Of a stretch of 40,488 bases of DNA, positions 23,967 through 29,878 are shown piece after piece. A program made the position numbers and the translations under genes. Origin of the DNA: a virus; the IMG/VR virus record IMGVR_UViG_3300027856_000076, positions 1-40,488 of that record; one strand, 5' to 3'. A model generated the notes under the pieces. That model made no database searches and was not told where the DNA came from. It was given only the letters and a program-made list of their open reading frames with translations. Position 1 is the first letter of the stretch. Each line of letters opens with the position of its first letter.

Positions 23967-24479
23967 ATGGCAGGTGTAAATAAAGTAATATTATTAGGTA
24001 ATTTAGGGCAAGATCCAGAAGTTCGTTTTATGCCGTCGGGCGGGGCAGTAGCTAACTTAACAGTGGCAACCTCTGAAAGTTGGAAGGATAAACAAACCGG
24101 TGAGCAGAAGGAAAAAACCGAGTGGCACAAGGTCGCTATCTTTGGGAAGTTAGCCGAAATTGCAGGCGAATACTTAAATAAAGGCTCAAAAGTTTACCTG
24201 GAAGGCTCATTGCAAACACGAAAATGGCAGAATCAGCAAGGTCAAGACCAATACACTACTGAAATAGTGGTACAAGGATTTAACGGTGTTATGCAAATGC
24301 TTGACGGTAAGCCACAAGGACAGCAAGCTCAAGCGCAGCAACCAGCGCCACAACCAGCGCCACAAGGCAACTACCAACCAGCGCCACAGAATTACAGCAA
24401 CCAAACGCCAGCGCAGCAGAATCAGCCATATAATGTGCCTCAACAGTCACAAGGTGGATTTATGCCTAATAACGGATAA
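23967..24479 (+). CDS. ssb: Single-stranded DNA-binding protein without the acidic tip
   Basis: 170 aa. Residues 1 to about 110 are a bacterial SSB OB-fold ([54 protein letters not shown]). The linker is Gln/Pro/Ala-rich. It ends GGFMPNNG: the DDDIPF-like tail by which host SSB recruits repair proteins is missing, and no alternative frame restores it. It probably coats single strands for RecT without calling host enzymes. Ribosome-binding site CAGGAG. Confidence 0.93.
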   Translation: MAGVNKVILLGNLGQDPEVRFMPSGGAVANLTVATSESWKDKQTGEQKEKTEWHKVAIFGKLAEIAGEYLNKGSKVYLEGSLQTRKWQNQQGQDQYTTEIVVQGFNGVMQMLDGKPQGQQAQAQQPAPQPAPQGNYQPAPQNYSNQTPAQQNQPYNVPQQSQGGFMPNNG

Positions 24480-24497
24480 CAAAGCCACTTAAGGGCA

Positions 24498-24560
24498 ATA
24501 TAACCTTTATTATTCAGAGGAAACGGCTTCTTTGTTTTCCTTTGTAATTAGTTGTTAGGC
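24498..24560 (+). repeat. attC-like site A
   Basis: R'' ATATAAC (24498-24504), R' GTTAGGC (24554-24560), 63 bp. Inner arms CAGAGGAAAC and GTTTTCCTTTG pair with one unpaired T, as attC hairpins have. It is nearly identical to site D except for the cores. Its R' extended (GTTAGGCGG) matches the R'' of site B, the end of cassette 1. Confidence 0.78.
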
Positions 24561-24591
24561 GGGTAACTAATAAATAAAAGTGAGAATTAAG

Positions 24592-24855
24592 ATGAAAACA
24601 GTAAAAGAAAGTATTTTTAGTGGAAAGACTGTAATTATACCCATGGCGGAAGTGCAGCATATTGAGCGCGATAAGCGCAACGGGTTCGAGGATGGTATAA
24701 GTATTATATTTAAAAGTACACGATGGAGCACTGAGATGGACGCGTGGGATAATACAGCATACTTACGGCACTACGAGGCTGAAAGCTTTTTAAAGTGCTG
24801 GTGCAAATACAGGGCGGAACTTGAGTCTGATGTATTGATGGATTTAACCGCCTAA
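24592..24855 (+). CDS. Cassette 1 gene, hypothetical
   Basis: 87 aa. ATG 24592 is preceded by GTGAG; an in-frame GTG at 24580 has no site. No recognised domain; contains MAEVQHIERDKRNG and FLKCWCKYRAELE. The stop TAA is inside the closing inverse core GCCTAAC, typical of cassette genes. With opening core 24554-24562 and closing core 24848-24856 it is a complete cassette. Cargo of unknown function. Confidence 0.7.
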   Translation: MKTVKESIFSGKTVIIPMAEVQHIERDKRNGFEDGISIIFKSTRWSTEMDAWDNTAYLRHYEAESFLKCWCKYRAELESDVLMDLTA

Positions 24856-24880
24856 CCTTTATGTTAAGCGCGTTGCGCAA
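24850..24880 (+). repeat. attC-like half-site B
   Basis: R'' GCCTAAC, spacer CTTTAT and left inner arm GTTAAGCGC are present, but no right arm or GTT core follows; the gene at 24895 begins at once. Its arm resembles that of site E (GCGTTAAGCGG), whose loop contains a fragment of the same gene start. Confidence 0.6.
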
Positions 24881-24894
24881 ACTAGGAGAATACA

Positions 24895-25209
24895 ATGAGT
24901 ACAGATTACAAAGCAATATTAGAGAGTACGAGTAACCACCAGCCAGCTGTAAGCAATCCGCTTGAACATGTTGTTAGCAGTGATTCAGACAGGCTCAAGC
25001 TTGAATTGACAGTTAGGGGCAGTAAAGGCATAGACTTCGAGGAAGGTTATTCTACGGGAGATATGACTGAGGGTGGCCTTGCAATTAACACTTGTTGGTG
25101 GGTAGAAAAACAAGCAAGGCTTGGGGGTTGCTTGGATAGAGGGCAGGTTCGGGAGTTAAGGGATTATCTAAATAAGTGTATAAGCAAGTGGGATGATGAA
25201 TCCTGCTAA
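24895..25209 (+). CDS. Cassette-region gene, hypothetical (paralogous start recurs at 25658)
   Basis: 104 aa. AGGAGAATACA precedes ATG. N-terminal 20 residues (MSTDYKAILESTSNHQPAVS) are repeated almost exactly at 25658. The remainder (VRGSKGIDFEEGYSTGDMTE, CWWVEKQARLGGCLDRGQV) has no recognised motif. The stop overlaps the inverse core of site C. It lacks its own opening core, so it is either a cassette that lost its left junction or one that grew from a site-B loop. Confidence 0.65.
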   Translation: MSTDYKAILESTSNHQPAVSNPLEHVVSSDSDRLKLELTVRGSKGIDFEEGYSTGDMTEGGLAINTCWWVEKQARLGGCLDRGQVRELRDYLNKCISKWDDESC

Positions 25210-25332
25210 CCTTGAGCTAAGAGGTTGTGTAGCCTATTAAGCCAACCAGACTACACAAAAAACTTTGTAGCTATTTGAGGCTACACAAAAACAGCAAACA
25301 AAAAACAATCCTGCTTTAGTGGGTTGTTATGT
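25204..25332 (+). repeat. attC-like site C, long type with cruciform centre
   Basis: R'' TGCTAAC (25204-25210), R' GTTATGT (25326-25332), 129 bp, in the size range of long attC/VCR-like sites. Left arm CTAAGAGG pairs with right arm CCTGCTTTAG if G and T stay unpaired, the hallmark extrahelical bases. The centre has a perfect inverted repeat, TTGTGTAGCC / GGCTACACAA, and a smaller one inside. Confidence 0.75.
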
Positions 25333-25362
25333 GTAAACCAACTAAAGATAAGGGGTAAAGGA

Positions 25363-25617
25363 ATGGTAGATACTTATGAATTAGCAACAAGTCTCGCAAA
25401 TGATTTGGCTGAGGATTACTTTGCTGGAAATATAGCCGATATGATGATTGAGGGGGGCAGGGATAAAGCCAAGGATATACGTGAATTATCAGAGTCAAAC
25501 ACAGATCAATTAAATAAGCATGTACAAGAGTATAGGCGAGAACAAAGGGTTATTTATTCAGCGCTATATGATTTGATAGAAGGGTACAAGGGCTACAAGA
25601 TAGTGAAAGACACATAA
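25363..25617 (+). CDS. Cassette 2 gene, hypothetical helical protein
   Basis: 84 aa, strongly helical and acidic/charged (ELATSLANDLAEDYFAGNIA, LNKHVQEYRREQRVIYSALY). AAGGGG and AAAGGA precede ATG 25363. The opening core (GTTATGTGT, 25326-25334) and closing core (ACACATAAC, 25610-25618, containing the stop TAA) are a perfect 9-base match, the clearest cassette here. Function unknown. Confidence 0.7.
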   Translation: MVDTYELATSLANDLAEDYFAGNIADMMIEGGRDKAKDIRELSESNTDQLNKHVQEYRREQRVIYSALYDLIEGYKGYKIVKDT

Positions 25618-25744
25618 CCTTTTGCGTTAAGCGGCTACGAAATTAAAGGAGAAAACCATGAGTACAGATTATAAAGCAATGTTAGAGAGTACAAGTAACC
25701 ACCAGCAAACTGTTAGTAGTCCCACTTGCACGGCGTTGTTATGT
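25612..25744 (+). repeat. attC-like site E with a gene fragment in its loop
   Basis: R'' ACATAAC (25612-25618), R' GTTATGT (25738-25744), 133 bp. Stems GGCTAC / GTAG-T-CC and GCGTTAAG / CTTGCACGGC resemble those of site G; right end ACTTGCACGGCGTTGTTATG is the same as in G. The ~85-base loop holds the start of the paralogue of the 24895 gene, an unusual insertion. Confidence 0.72.
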
Positions 25745-25756
25745 TACCGCTACTAA
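25658..25756 (+). pseudogene. Truncated copy of the 24895 gene start, inside site E
   Basis: The ORF begins MSTDYKAMLESTSNHQQTVS, 16 of 20 residues matching the 24895 protein, with its own AAAGGAG site, then reads through the attC right arm (SPTCTALLCYRY) to a stop. Only about 60 bases are homologous. It is probably a remnant of a rearrangement that joined the start of one cassette gene to the right half of another attC. It could still be translated as a 32-aa peptide. Confidence 0.7.
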
Positions 25757-25784
25757 CTAAATTTAAAATAGTTTGATTTAACTG

Positions 25785-25812
25785 TTGTAATACTCAAATA
25801 GTTTGATATAAT
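25785..25812 (+). promoter_or_regulatory. Promoter within cassette 3, with direct repeats
   Basis: TTGTAA, 16 bases, TATAAT, a near-consensus promoter about 45 bases before the first ORF of the cassette. AAATAGTTTGAT occurs twice (25766-25777 and 25796-25807), one copy covering the spacer up to the -10, as expected of an operator pair. Confidence 0.6.
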
Positions 25813-25858
25813 AGTTTCAAGAGTTACGAAGCAACCAACTAAAACAAGTGAGAGTATT

Positions 25859-25984
25859 ATGACTACATACAACCAAGAAGCACTTACCGCACTTTACAAA
25901 TCTTTAGAGTTTATGGAATGTAACGACTTACCATGTGAAGAAGTTAAGGCGGCAATTAACGAAATAGAAAGTAACAGAAAATAA
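25859..25984 (+). CDS. Cassette 3, first ORF, 41 aa
   Basis: 41 aa, acidic helical (NQEALTALYKSLEFMECNDL). GTGAGAG precedes ATG. First of three ORFs in the cassette bounded by GTTATGTTA (25738) and TAACATAAC (26620); directly downstream of the promoter. Confidence 0.55.
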   Translation: MTTYNQEALTALYKSLEFMECNDLPCEEVKAAINEIESNRK

Positions 25985-25993
25985 TTAAGAGGT

Positions 25994-26007
25994 AGCCCTT
26001 CGGGGCT
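25994..26007 (+). terminator. UUCG hairpin between ORFs of cassette 3
   Basis: AGCCC-TTCG-GGGCT, a very stable tetraloop hairpin followed by TGTATTT. The stem is only 5 bp and the T-run is broken, so it is at best a partial terminator or RNA-stabilising element. Confidence 0.4.
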
Positions 26008-26017
26008 TGTATTTAGT

Positions 26018-26197
26018 ATGAATATAAGCGCAATGACTGATGAACAATTGCAAAATAAAGCAGAAATACTACACGCTTTGTTTGGTAATATGCCGAACAC
26101 TGACGAGCGCAAAGGGCATTTTATTGAGTGGGCAAGAGTTCGAGCAGAGCAATCAAAGCGAATTTATCGGGGCGGTGGTAAAAATGACAGCAAGTAA
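26018..26197 (+). CDS. Cassette 3, second ORF, 59 aa
   Basis: 59 aa, helical (TDEQLQNKAEILHALFGNMP) with a basic C terminus (RVRAEQSKRIYRGGGKN). The following gene starts inside its last codons (14-base overlap), suggesting the two are translated together. No clear ribosome-binding site upstream. Function unknown. Confidence 0.5.
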   Translation: MNISAMTDEQLQNKAEILHALFGNMPNTDERKGHFIEWARVRAEQSKRIYRGGGKNDSK

Positions 26198-26600
26198 AGA
26201 TGCAAAAAAGATAGGACTAAAGGGCTTGGTGAGAGTAGCGCAAGAGACTGGGCAAAGCTTGCAAACATTAATTAACTGGCATAAAAATAAACCAAAACTA
26301 TTTAATGTCGTGTTGTTTGGTTGTAAATCCATAGAAGAAATTAAGGTTTTAGCTGATATGGTTTACGATGATAAGCACGAAGTAGCTAGAACATTGGCTA
26401 TATCCAATCGACTTAAAGAGTTAGTTCAGTTTGATACGCATTATATTAATGAGTTGGCCGTGAATAATTGCGCCAATATAGAAGATCATATAGCTAAAGC
26501 TTGTGAGTGTGGGAGTGTTAACTTTGCGCTACTAAAAAGCGGTAAAGTTGAATGCAACAAATGCGGTGAGATCCATAAGATAAGCTGGGCTGATAGTTAG
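26184..26600 (+). CDS. Cassette 3, third ORF: HTH plus zinc-ribbon protein
   Basis: 138 aa. Residues about 8-44 (GLKGLVRVAQETGQSLQTLI then NWHKNKPKLFNVVLFGC) match the small HTH module of phage and cassette regulators, with NWHKNKP as its signature. C-terminal CECG...CNKCG (about 107-126) forms a zinc ribbon. GGGGCGGTGG lies upstream of ATG 26184. Could regulate the cassette's own promoter with its direct repeats. The stop lies 13 bases before the closing core. Confidence 0.65.
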   Translation: MTASKDAKKIGLKGLVRVAQETGQSLQTLINWHKNKPKLFNVVLFGCKSIEEIKVLADMVYDDKHEVARTLAISNRLKELVQFDTHYINELAVNNCANIEDHIAKACECGSVNFALLKSGKVECNKCGEIHKISWADS

Positions 26601-26613
26601 GCTTGGCTTAGTA

Positions 26614-26676
26614 ACATAACCTTTATTATTCAGAGGAAACGGCTTTATCGTTTTCCTTTGTAATTAGTTGTTATAT
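26614..26676 (+). repeat. attC-like site D
   Basis: R'' ACATAAC (26614-26620), R' GTTATAT (26670-26676), 63 bp. The middle matches site A except for four loop bases (CTTT versus TATC), and both run identically up to GTTA, beyond which the flanks differ (GGCG versus TATT). That break is where integron recombination joins cassettes. Confidence 0.78.
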
Positions 26677-26704
26677 TTTGCCGCAAACACAGGAGTGGAA
26701 ACGA

Positions 26705-26836
26705 ATGACACAGAACGAAATAAATAAAATGTACGCACTGGAGGCGGCATTTAATGACTTAGAAAGCGGGGAATTAACCGCTAGAGAGTACGAGAACGTA
26801 GTTGCTAGAATTGAAGAAGATCACGAATATGATTAG
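26705..26836 (+). CDS. Cassette 4 gene, 43 aa
   Basis: 43 aa, acidic helical (NKMYALEAAFNDLESGELTA, YENVVARIEEDHEYD). AGGAGTGG precedes ATG. Opening core GTTATATT (26670) and closing core AATATAAC (26846) match over 8 bases; the stop TAG lies 2 bases before the closing core. Function unknown. Confidence 0.6.
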   Translation: MTQNEINKMYALEAAFNDLESGELTAREYENVVARIEEDHEYD

Positions 26837-26839
26837 GCA

Positions 26840-26875
26840 ATATAACCTAGAGCTAAACGGCAATTAACTGCCACA
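26840..26875 (+). repeat. attC-like half-site F
   Basis: R'' ATATAAC, spacer CTAGA, left arm GCTAAACGGC with a small GGCA/TGCC hairpin. No right arm or GTT core follows before the lipoprotein gene. GGCAATATAACCT is shared with site A. Confidence 0.55.
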
Positions 26876-26905
26876 AATAAAAATTTAATTACGGAGTGTA
26901 TGATT

Positions 26906-27151
26906 ATGAAAAACAACAAACTGTTAATTGTCCTTTTGAGCGTGTTGTTAGTTTCGCTTTCTGGGTGTGACAAAGGGAGCGTTTTTAATGGGGAACAAAT
27001 GCTAACAGACAGAACCACTAGATTAGAAATGTCTGGATTTGATGGGCGGGTTTATGAATTCACACCTAAAACAGCACCACACATGCAGTGCGTATTCGTT
27101 GCGGCAAGTAGAAAAGGCGGATTAGTGTGTTTTGAGAAGAAAGCACACTAA
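26906..27151 (+). CDS. Cassette-region lipoprotein
   Basis: 81 aa from ATG 26906 (GGAG 9 bases upstream); an ATG two codons earlier is too near that site. Signal sequence KNNKLLIVLLSVLLVSLSGC ends with a lipobox (LSGC), followed by D, which predicts retention in the inner membrane. The mature part has two further Cys (AAHMQ-type region CVF and GLVCF). The stop lies in the inverse core CACTAAC of site G. Surface lipoproteins carried by phages often block superinfection; that is inference. Confidence 0.75.
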   Translation: MKNNKLLIVLLSVLLVSLSGCDKGSVFNGEQMLTDRTTRLEMSGFDGRVYEFTPKTAPHMQCVFVAASRKGGLVCFEKKAH

Positions 27152-27213
27152 CCTTTGCGTTAAGAGGCTTTACAGCTACTTCGTAAAGTCCTACTTGCAC
27201 GGCGTTGTTATGT
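27146..27213 (+). repeat. attC-like site G (most complete)
   Basis: R'' CACTAAC, left arm GCGTTAAGAGG, central stem CTTTAC / GTAAAG, right arm CCTACTTGCACGG, R' GTTATGT; 68 bp. The inner arms pair as AAG-AGG with CCT-A-CTT, the extra A and a second extra T being unpaired bases on one side, as in real attC sites. Its R' extended matches the inverse core of site H. Confidence 0.8.
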
Positions 27214-27244
27214 GACGCGTTAATTGATAACTGGAGAATTATTG

Positions 27245-27448
27245 ATGGATAAAGATAAGACGATTAAAAACTGGAAATGGTGGATTGTACTGCCTCTTGT
27301 ACTTCCTGTGGTTGCGGTAATTTCAGTGCCCAAGGTTGTTATACTTGTACTTGAATTTATGATTGCCGCCGTAGAGCTTGTGAATGTAGGAGAGAAAGGC
27401 AGTAAGCTTTCAAAACGCCTTGTTAGCTGGGTACAGAAAGACACATAA
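27245..27448 (+). CDS. Cassette 5 gene: membrane protein
   Basis: 67 aa with two hydrophobic stretches (WWIVLPLVLPVVAVISVP and VVILVLEFMIAAVELV) and a basic C terminus (KGSKLSKRLVSW). ATG 27245 has GGAG 8-9 bases upstream. Opening core GTTATGTG (27207) and closing core CACATAAC (27449) match; the stop TAA is inside the closing core. Possibly an envelope-acting peptide. Confidence 0.7.
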   Translation: MDKDKTIKNWKWWIVLPLVLPVVAVISVPKVVILVLEFMIAAVELVNVGEKGSKLSKRLVSWVQKDT

Positions 27449-27500
27449 CACTGTAACTAAGGAGATTAAATCCTTCTTTCACACATTGGACCAGCAAGGT
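27443..27500 (+). repeat. attC-like site H, degenerate
   Basis: R'' ACATAAC followed by AACTAAGGA / TCCTT pairing, but no convincing right core; the nearest candidate is GTTAACT around 27498. It is the last element of the array, a damaged terminal site. Confidence 0.45.
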
Positions 27501-27561
27501 TAACTATCTGTTTTGATGTGTGTTTAACTTTTTATCACGAATTTTACGGGGAAATACGGAA

Positions 27562-27669
27562 ATGATCGGAATGTTTGAACACGCATGGCAGGGAGTGCTG
27601 GCATGGTTGTTTGTGATGATTATAATATCAGCATCTATTCTAATGAGCGTGAGTATATGGGCGTTTTAA
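27562..27669 (+). CDS. 35-aa membrane peptide
   Basis: One hydrophobic span (VLAWLFVMIIISASILMSVS). GGGGAAATACGG upstream. The next gene's start overlaps its end by 13 bases. It might be a small holin-type or accessory membrane protein; nothing decides. Confidence 0.5.
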   Translation: MIGMFEHAWQGVLAWLFVMIIISASILMSVSIWAF

Positions 27670-27839
27670 AATGGGCGGCTATACTGATACTGTCGGGTTG
27701 TGTATCAACTGACTACGCGAATAAAAAAGCTTATGATAAAATCGAGGTAGAAGGGCATATTTATATATTTGTTAAATCGCCGGACTTTGATGGGTTGGCG
27801 TTGAGTCATGCGGGCCATTGTAGGGCAAAGCATTATTAG
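27657..27839 (+). CDS. Small lipoprotein
   Basis: 60 aa from ATG 27657. Signal GVLKWAAILILSGC contains a lipobox (ILSGC) and is followed by V, suggesting outer-membrane sorting. The mature part is short (CVSTDYANKKAYDKIEVEGH). The overlap with a membrane peptide gene recalls nested Rz/Rz1 genes, but the upstream peptide is far too short for Rz and this sequence is not proline-rich. Confidence 0.6.
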   Translation: MGVLKWAAILILSGCVSTDYANKKAYDKIEVEGHIYIFVKSPDFDGLALSHAGHCRAKHY

Positions 27840-27864
27840 TGTGACAAAGTGGGTAAAAGTGGGG

Positions 27865-27896
27865 AAAGACGATAATTTAACCGTTATCGGCTTTTT
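27865..27896 (+). terminator. Rho-independent terminator
   Basis: CGATAA / TTATCG with an 8-base loop; the stem resumes beyond one mismatch as AAAG / CTTTTT. It probably closes the transcription unit of the cassette array and the lipoprotein. Confidence 0.65.
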
Positions 27897-27940
27897 CATT
27901 TTGTGTTACAATAGATAAAACTCATAAACTGAATAGGCGA

Positions 27941-28201
27941 ATGAACAGAGAAAAACCGCACTATCACAGGGTATGGTGTTTGTCATGTAAACGAAAGAAC
28001 CCGCCAGTAATAACAGGCGCGGCTTTCCTTATTCCTGTTCGTGAGCGTCCGTATGATATGGTTAAGGGTACGGCTGACATTGACAGGAGGTTAGGTGGCG
28101 TTTGTTTGAGTTGCATCGACGACAAAAACAAATTCCAACAAGATAAAAAGTTACCTGTAGACGCTGAGAATCAACACCTTGTTTACAGGTTAGACGAATA
28201 A
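27941..28201 (+). CDS. Zinc-ribbon-like hypothetical protein
   Basis: 86 aa, with CLSCKRKNPP near the N terminus and CLSCIDDKNKF later: two Cys pairs about 40 residues apart, fitting a zinc ribbon. Basic overall. Ribosome-binding site AGGCGAATGA is modest. Function unknown. Confidence 0.65.
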   Translation: MNREKPHYHRVWCLSCKRKNPPVITGAAFLIPVRERPYDMVKGTADIDRRLGGVCLSCIDDKNKFQQDKKLPVDAENQHLVYRLDE

Positions 28202-28274
28202 GAATAGAATTGTAAATGGTGGTTAACGATGTGAATCAGCGGCTATTATTAAGATTAAATAAAGGTACATGATA

Positions 28275-28787
28275 ATGAAGATTACAAGCGCTATTGAATA
28301 CATGGCATTAAAAAAGAAGTTCATGCCTAAAGGTTTTGAAATATCAGATATAGATTTTGAGGCTATCGCTTTGAATGAAGATTTAATTCAGAAGGTTAAG
28401 GATTTTACCACCTCTACTGAGATGATCTTCGCTGCTGCTGATTATGGCTTAAGCTGTAACGGTGTACGTGCTACGGATGATGAGGAGTTAGCTTTTGCTC
28501 TTTGTGAATTCTGGCTAGAAGATGAGCTTGACGGCGAAGAGTTGAAATTCTTAGCTGGAGAAAAAGTTTGTGAAATTAGCGGCCTAGCTGAATACATTCA
28601 AGAAGCATCTAAGGCTGAGAAGTTAGCTGAAGAGGCTGAAAGATTAGCACGGGCGGAGCAGGAAGTTGCTGATATGGAGGCTGAATCAAAGCCTGGTAGT
28701 AATATTGTTGATGGTGACGATCTTGGTGATACTAGCGTTTCATTGGAAGAGTTATACGAAGACAAAGCCGCGGCACAAGTCGCATAA
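28275..28787 (+). CDS. Acidic hypothetical protein
   Basis: 170 aa from ATG 28275 (AAAGG 9 bases upstream; an ATG two codons earlier is too close). Very acidic; the helical segment EASKAEKLAEEAERLARAEQ (about 117-136) looks like a short coiled coil. GC content and codon use look more like the structural genes than the small genes before it. No family recognised; possibly a virion component. Confidence 0.6.
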   Translation: MKITSAIEYMALKKKFMPKGFEISDIDFEAIALNEDLIQKVKDFTTSTEMIFAAADYGLSCNGVRATDDEELAFALCEFWLEDELDGEELKFLAGEKVCEISGLAEYIQEASKAEKLAEEAERLARAEQEVADMEAESKPGSNIVDGDDLGDTSVSLEELYEDKAAAQVA

Positions 28788-28802
28788 CAAAGGTGAGTTA
28801 AT

Positions 28803-29177
28803 ATGAGAATAGCAGAAACATTTGAATGTAAGATTGTTGATGAATACGGCGGGGTTTATCCTGACGCTATCGCAACCATTTTAGATGGGCATGAGTTTTT
28901 AAATCGAGGGTTTAGCGCAGAAGCCCCAGGCAGTGAATTCACATTTAAAACTGAAACAGATGGTGCGGCTTATCGCGTCATGTATTGGTATAACAAAGAA
29001 AGTGTTGGTAAGTTTAAGTCGCGCCCTTTGCTTATTGCTGAGGGTGGCGGGTTTACTGACGTTCTCAAGGTGGATATGACACACGCAGAAGCTAAAGAAA
29101 TAGTAGCAAAGCCAATGAGTCAAGATGATAAAACGCTACAGCTTGTTAAATATGACTTGCTGAGAATGTGGGATTAG
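28803..29177 (+). CDS. Hypothetical protein before the lysis module
   Basis: 124 aa, beta-rich (FECKIVDEYGGVYPDAIATI, EFTFKTETDGAAYRVMYWYN). AAGGTGAG precedes ATG. The stop is one base before the next start. No family recognised. Confidence 0.6.
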   Translation: MRIAETFECKIVDEYGGVYPDAIATILDGHEFLNRGFSAEAPGSEFTFKTETDGAAYRVMYWYNKESVGKFKSRPLLIAEGGGFTDVLKVDMTHAEAKEIVAKPMSQDDKTLQLVKYDLLRMWD

Positions 29178-29178
29178 T

Positions 29179-29601
29179 ATGGATATTACGCTTGAGACAA
29201 TGAGCTTTAATAACTGTACGGTTGGCAAACTCTATGTTGATGGCGTGGTTTTATGCTATACGATAGAAAAACCGTGGGAGAATAACGCGCCCATGATTAG
29301 CTGTATACCGGCAGGGGTTTATGAATTGAACCCCTGTTCATCGCCTAAATTCGGGGAAACATACTGCTTAGAAAACCCATCATTAAGCGTAAGTCATTGC
29401 GGGGCCACTAGGCGCACTCATATACTTATACACAAAGCTAATATGGAAAGCCAGCTACTGGGGTGTATTGCTCCTGTTAGCTCTTTTGGCGTACTCGATG
29501 GAAAAACAGAGTGGTGCGGATTAAGTTCAGCGGTGGCGTATAACAAGCTTATGAATGTACTTGATGGTAAGCAGCATTCAATAACAATTATAAGGTCATA
29601 A
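29179..29601 (+). CDS. DUF5675-like protein, candidate lytic enzyme
   Basis: 140 aa. CYTIEKPWENNAPMISCIPA and GVYELNPCSSPKFG, then THILIHKANMESQLLGCIAP, match the conserved blocks of the DUF5675 family, in which a His-bearing strand precedes a G-C-I turn as in L,D-transpeptidase-like folds. This family is often found in phage lysis regions. No lysozyme, amidase or other endolysin was recognised here, so this is the best candidate for peptidoglycan cleavage; the catalytic role is inference. Two membrane proteins follow it. Confidence 0.7.
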   Translation: MDITLETMSFNNCTVGKLYVDGVVLCYTIEKPWENNAPMISCIPAGVYELNPCSSPKFGETYCLENPSLSVSHCGATRRTHILIHKANMESQLLGCIAPVSSFGVLDGKTEWCGLSSAVAYNKLMNVLDGKQHSITIIRS

Positions 29602-29602
29602 T

Positions 29603-29878
29603 ATGTCAGGATTACAAGACAAGGCTAACCCTGTTTACGGGCTAACCTCGGCATTAGCTTATGAGTTAAGTGAGTTAAGGAAAGAGCAGGTAAATACTAA
29701 TAAACTGCTAAAGGATATTTGTGACTACAAGGAAGAACAAAAGCAAGGTGACATTACCTATCGTAAAAAAAGCACAAAGCATAGCCGATGGGCTATAAGT
29801 ATCGCATTGCTAGCGGTCTATGTAAGTATTTTTGGTGCGGATAGTAGCTTTGTGATGTGGTTAAGGAGTTTATCGTGA
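29603..29878 (+). CDS. Small membrane protein of lysis module
   Basis: 91 aa. A charged helical N-terminal part (LRKEQVNTNKLLKDICDYKE) and one C-terminal membrane span (WAISIALLAVYVSIFGA). The topology resembles holin-accessory or spanin-like proteins. It starts 1 base after the lytic-enzyme stop; its stop overlaps the next start. Confidence 0.6.
   Translation: MSGLQDKANPVYGLTSALAYELSELRKEQVNTNKLLKDICDYKEEQKQGDITYRKKSTKHSRWAISIALLAVYVSIFGADSSFVMWLRSLS

Larger units (their letters stand above)
24498..27449 (+). mobile_element. Integron-type gene-cassette array (attC cluster, no integrase)
   Basis: Small + strand genes alternate with attC-like sites: an inverse core ending AAC right after (often overlapping) the stop codon, inner arms, and a core GTTA.... 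Five cassettes are complete by the key test, that the core opening a cassette is the reverse complement of the core closing it: GTTAGGCGG/CCGCCTAAC, GTTATGTGT/ACACATAAC, GTTATGTTA/TAACATAAC, GTTATATT/AATATAAC, GTTATGTG/CACATAAC. Two genes (24895, 26906) follow half-sites instead. No integron integrase or other tyrosine recombinase was recognised in the genome. The array sits after ssb, all in the transcription direction. Confidence 0.82.

Noticed and set aside
27562-27839. Nested Rz/Rz1 spanin pair
   Set aside because: The inner-membrane partner would be only 35 aa without a coiled coil, and the lipoprotein lacks the proline-rich sequence of Rz1.
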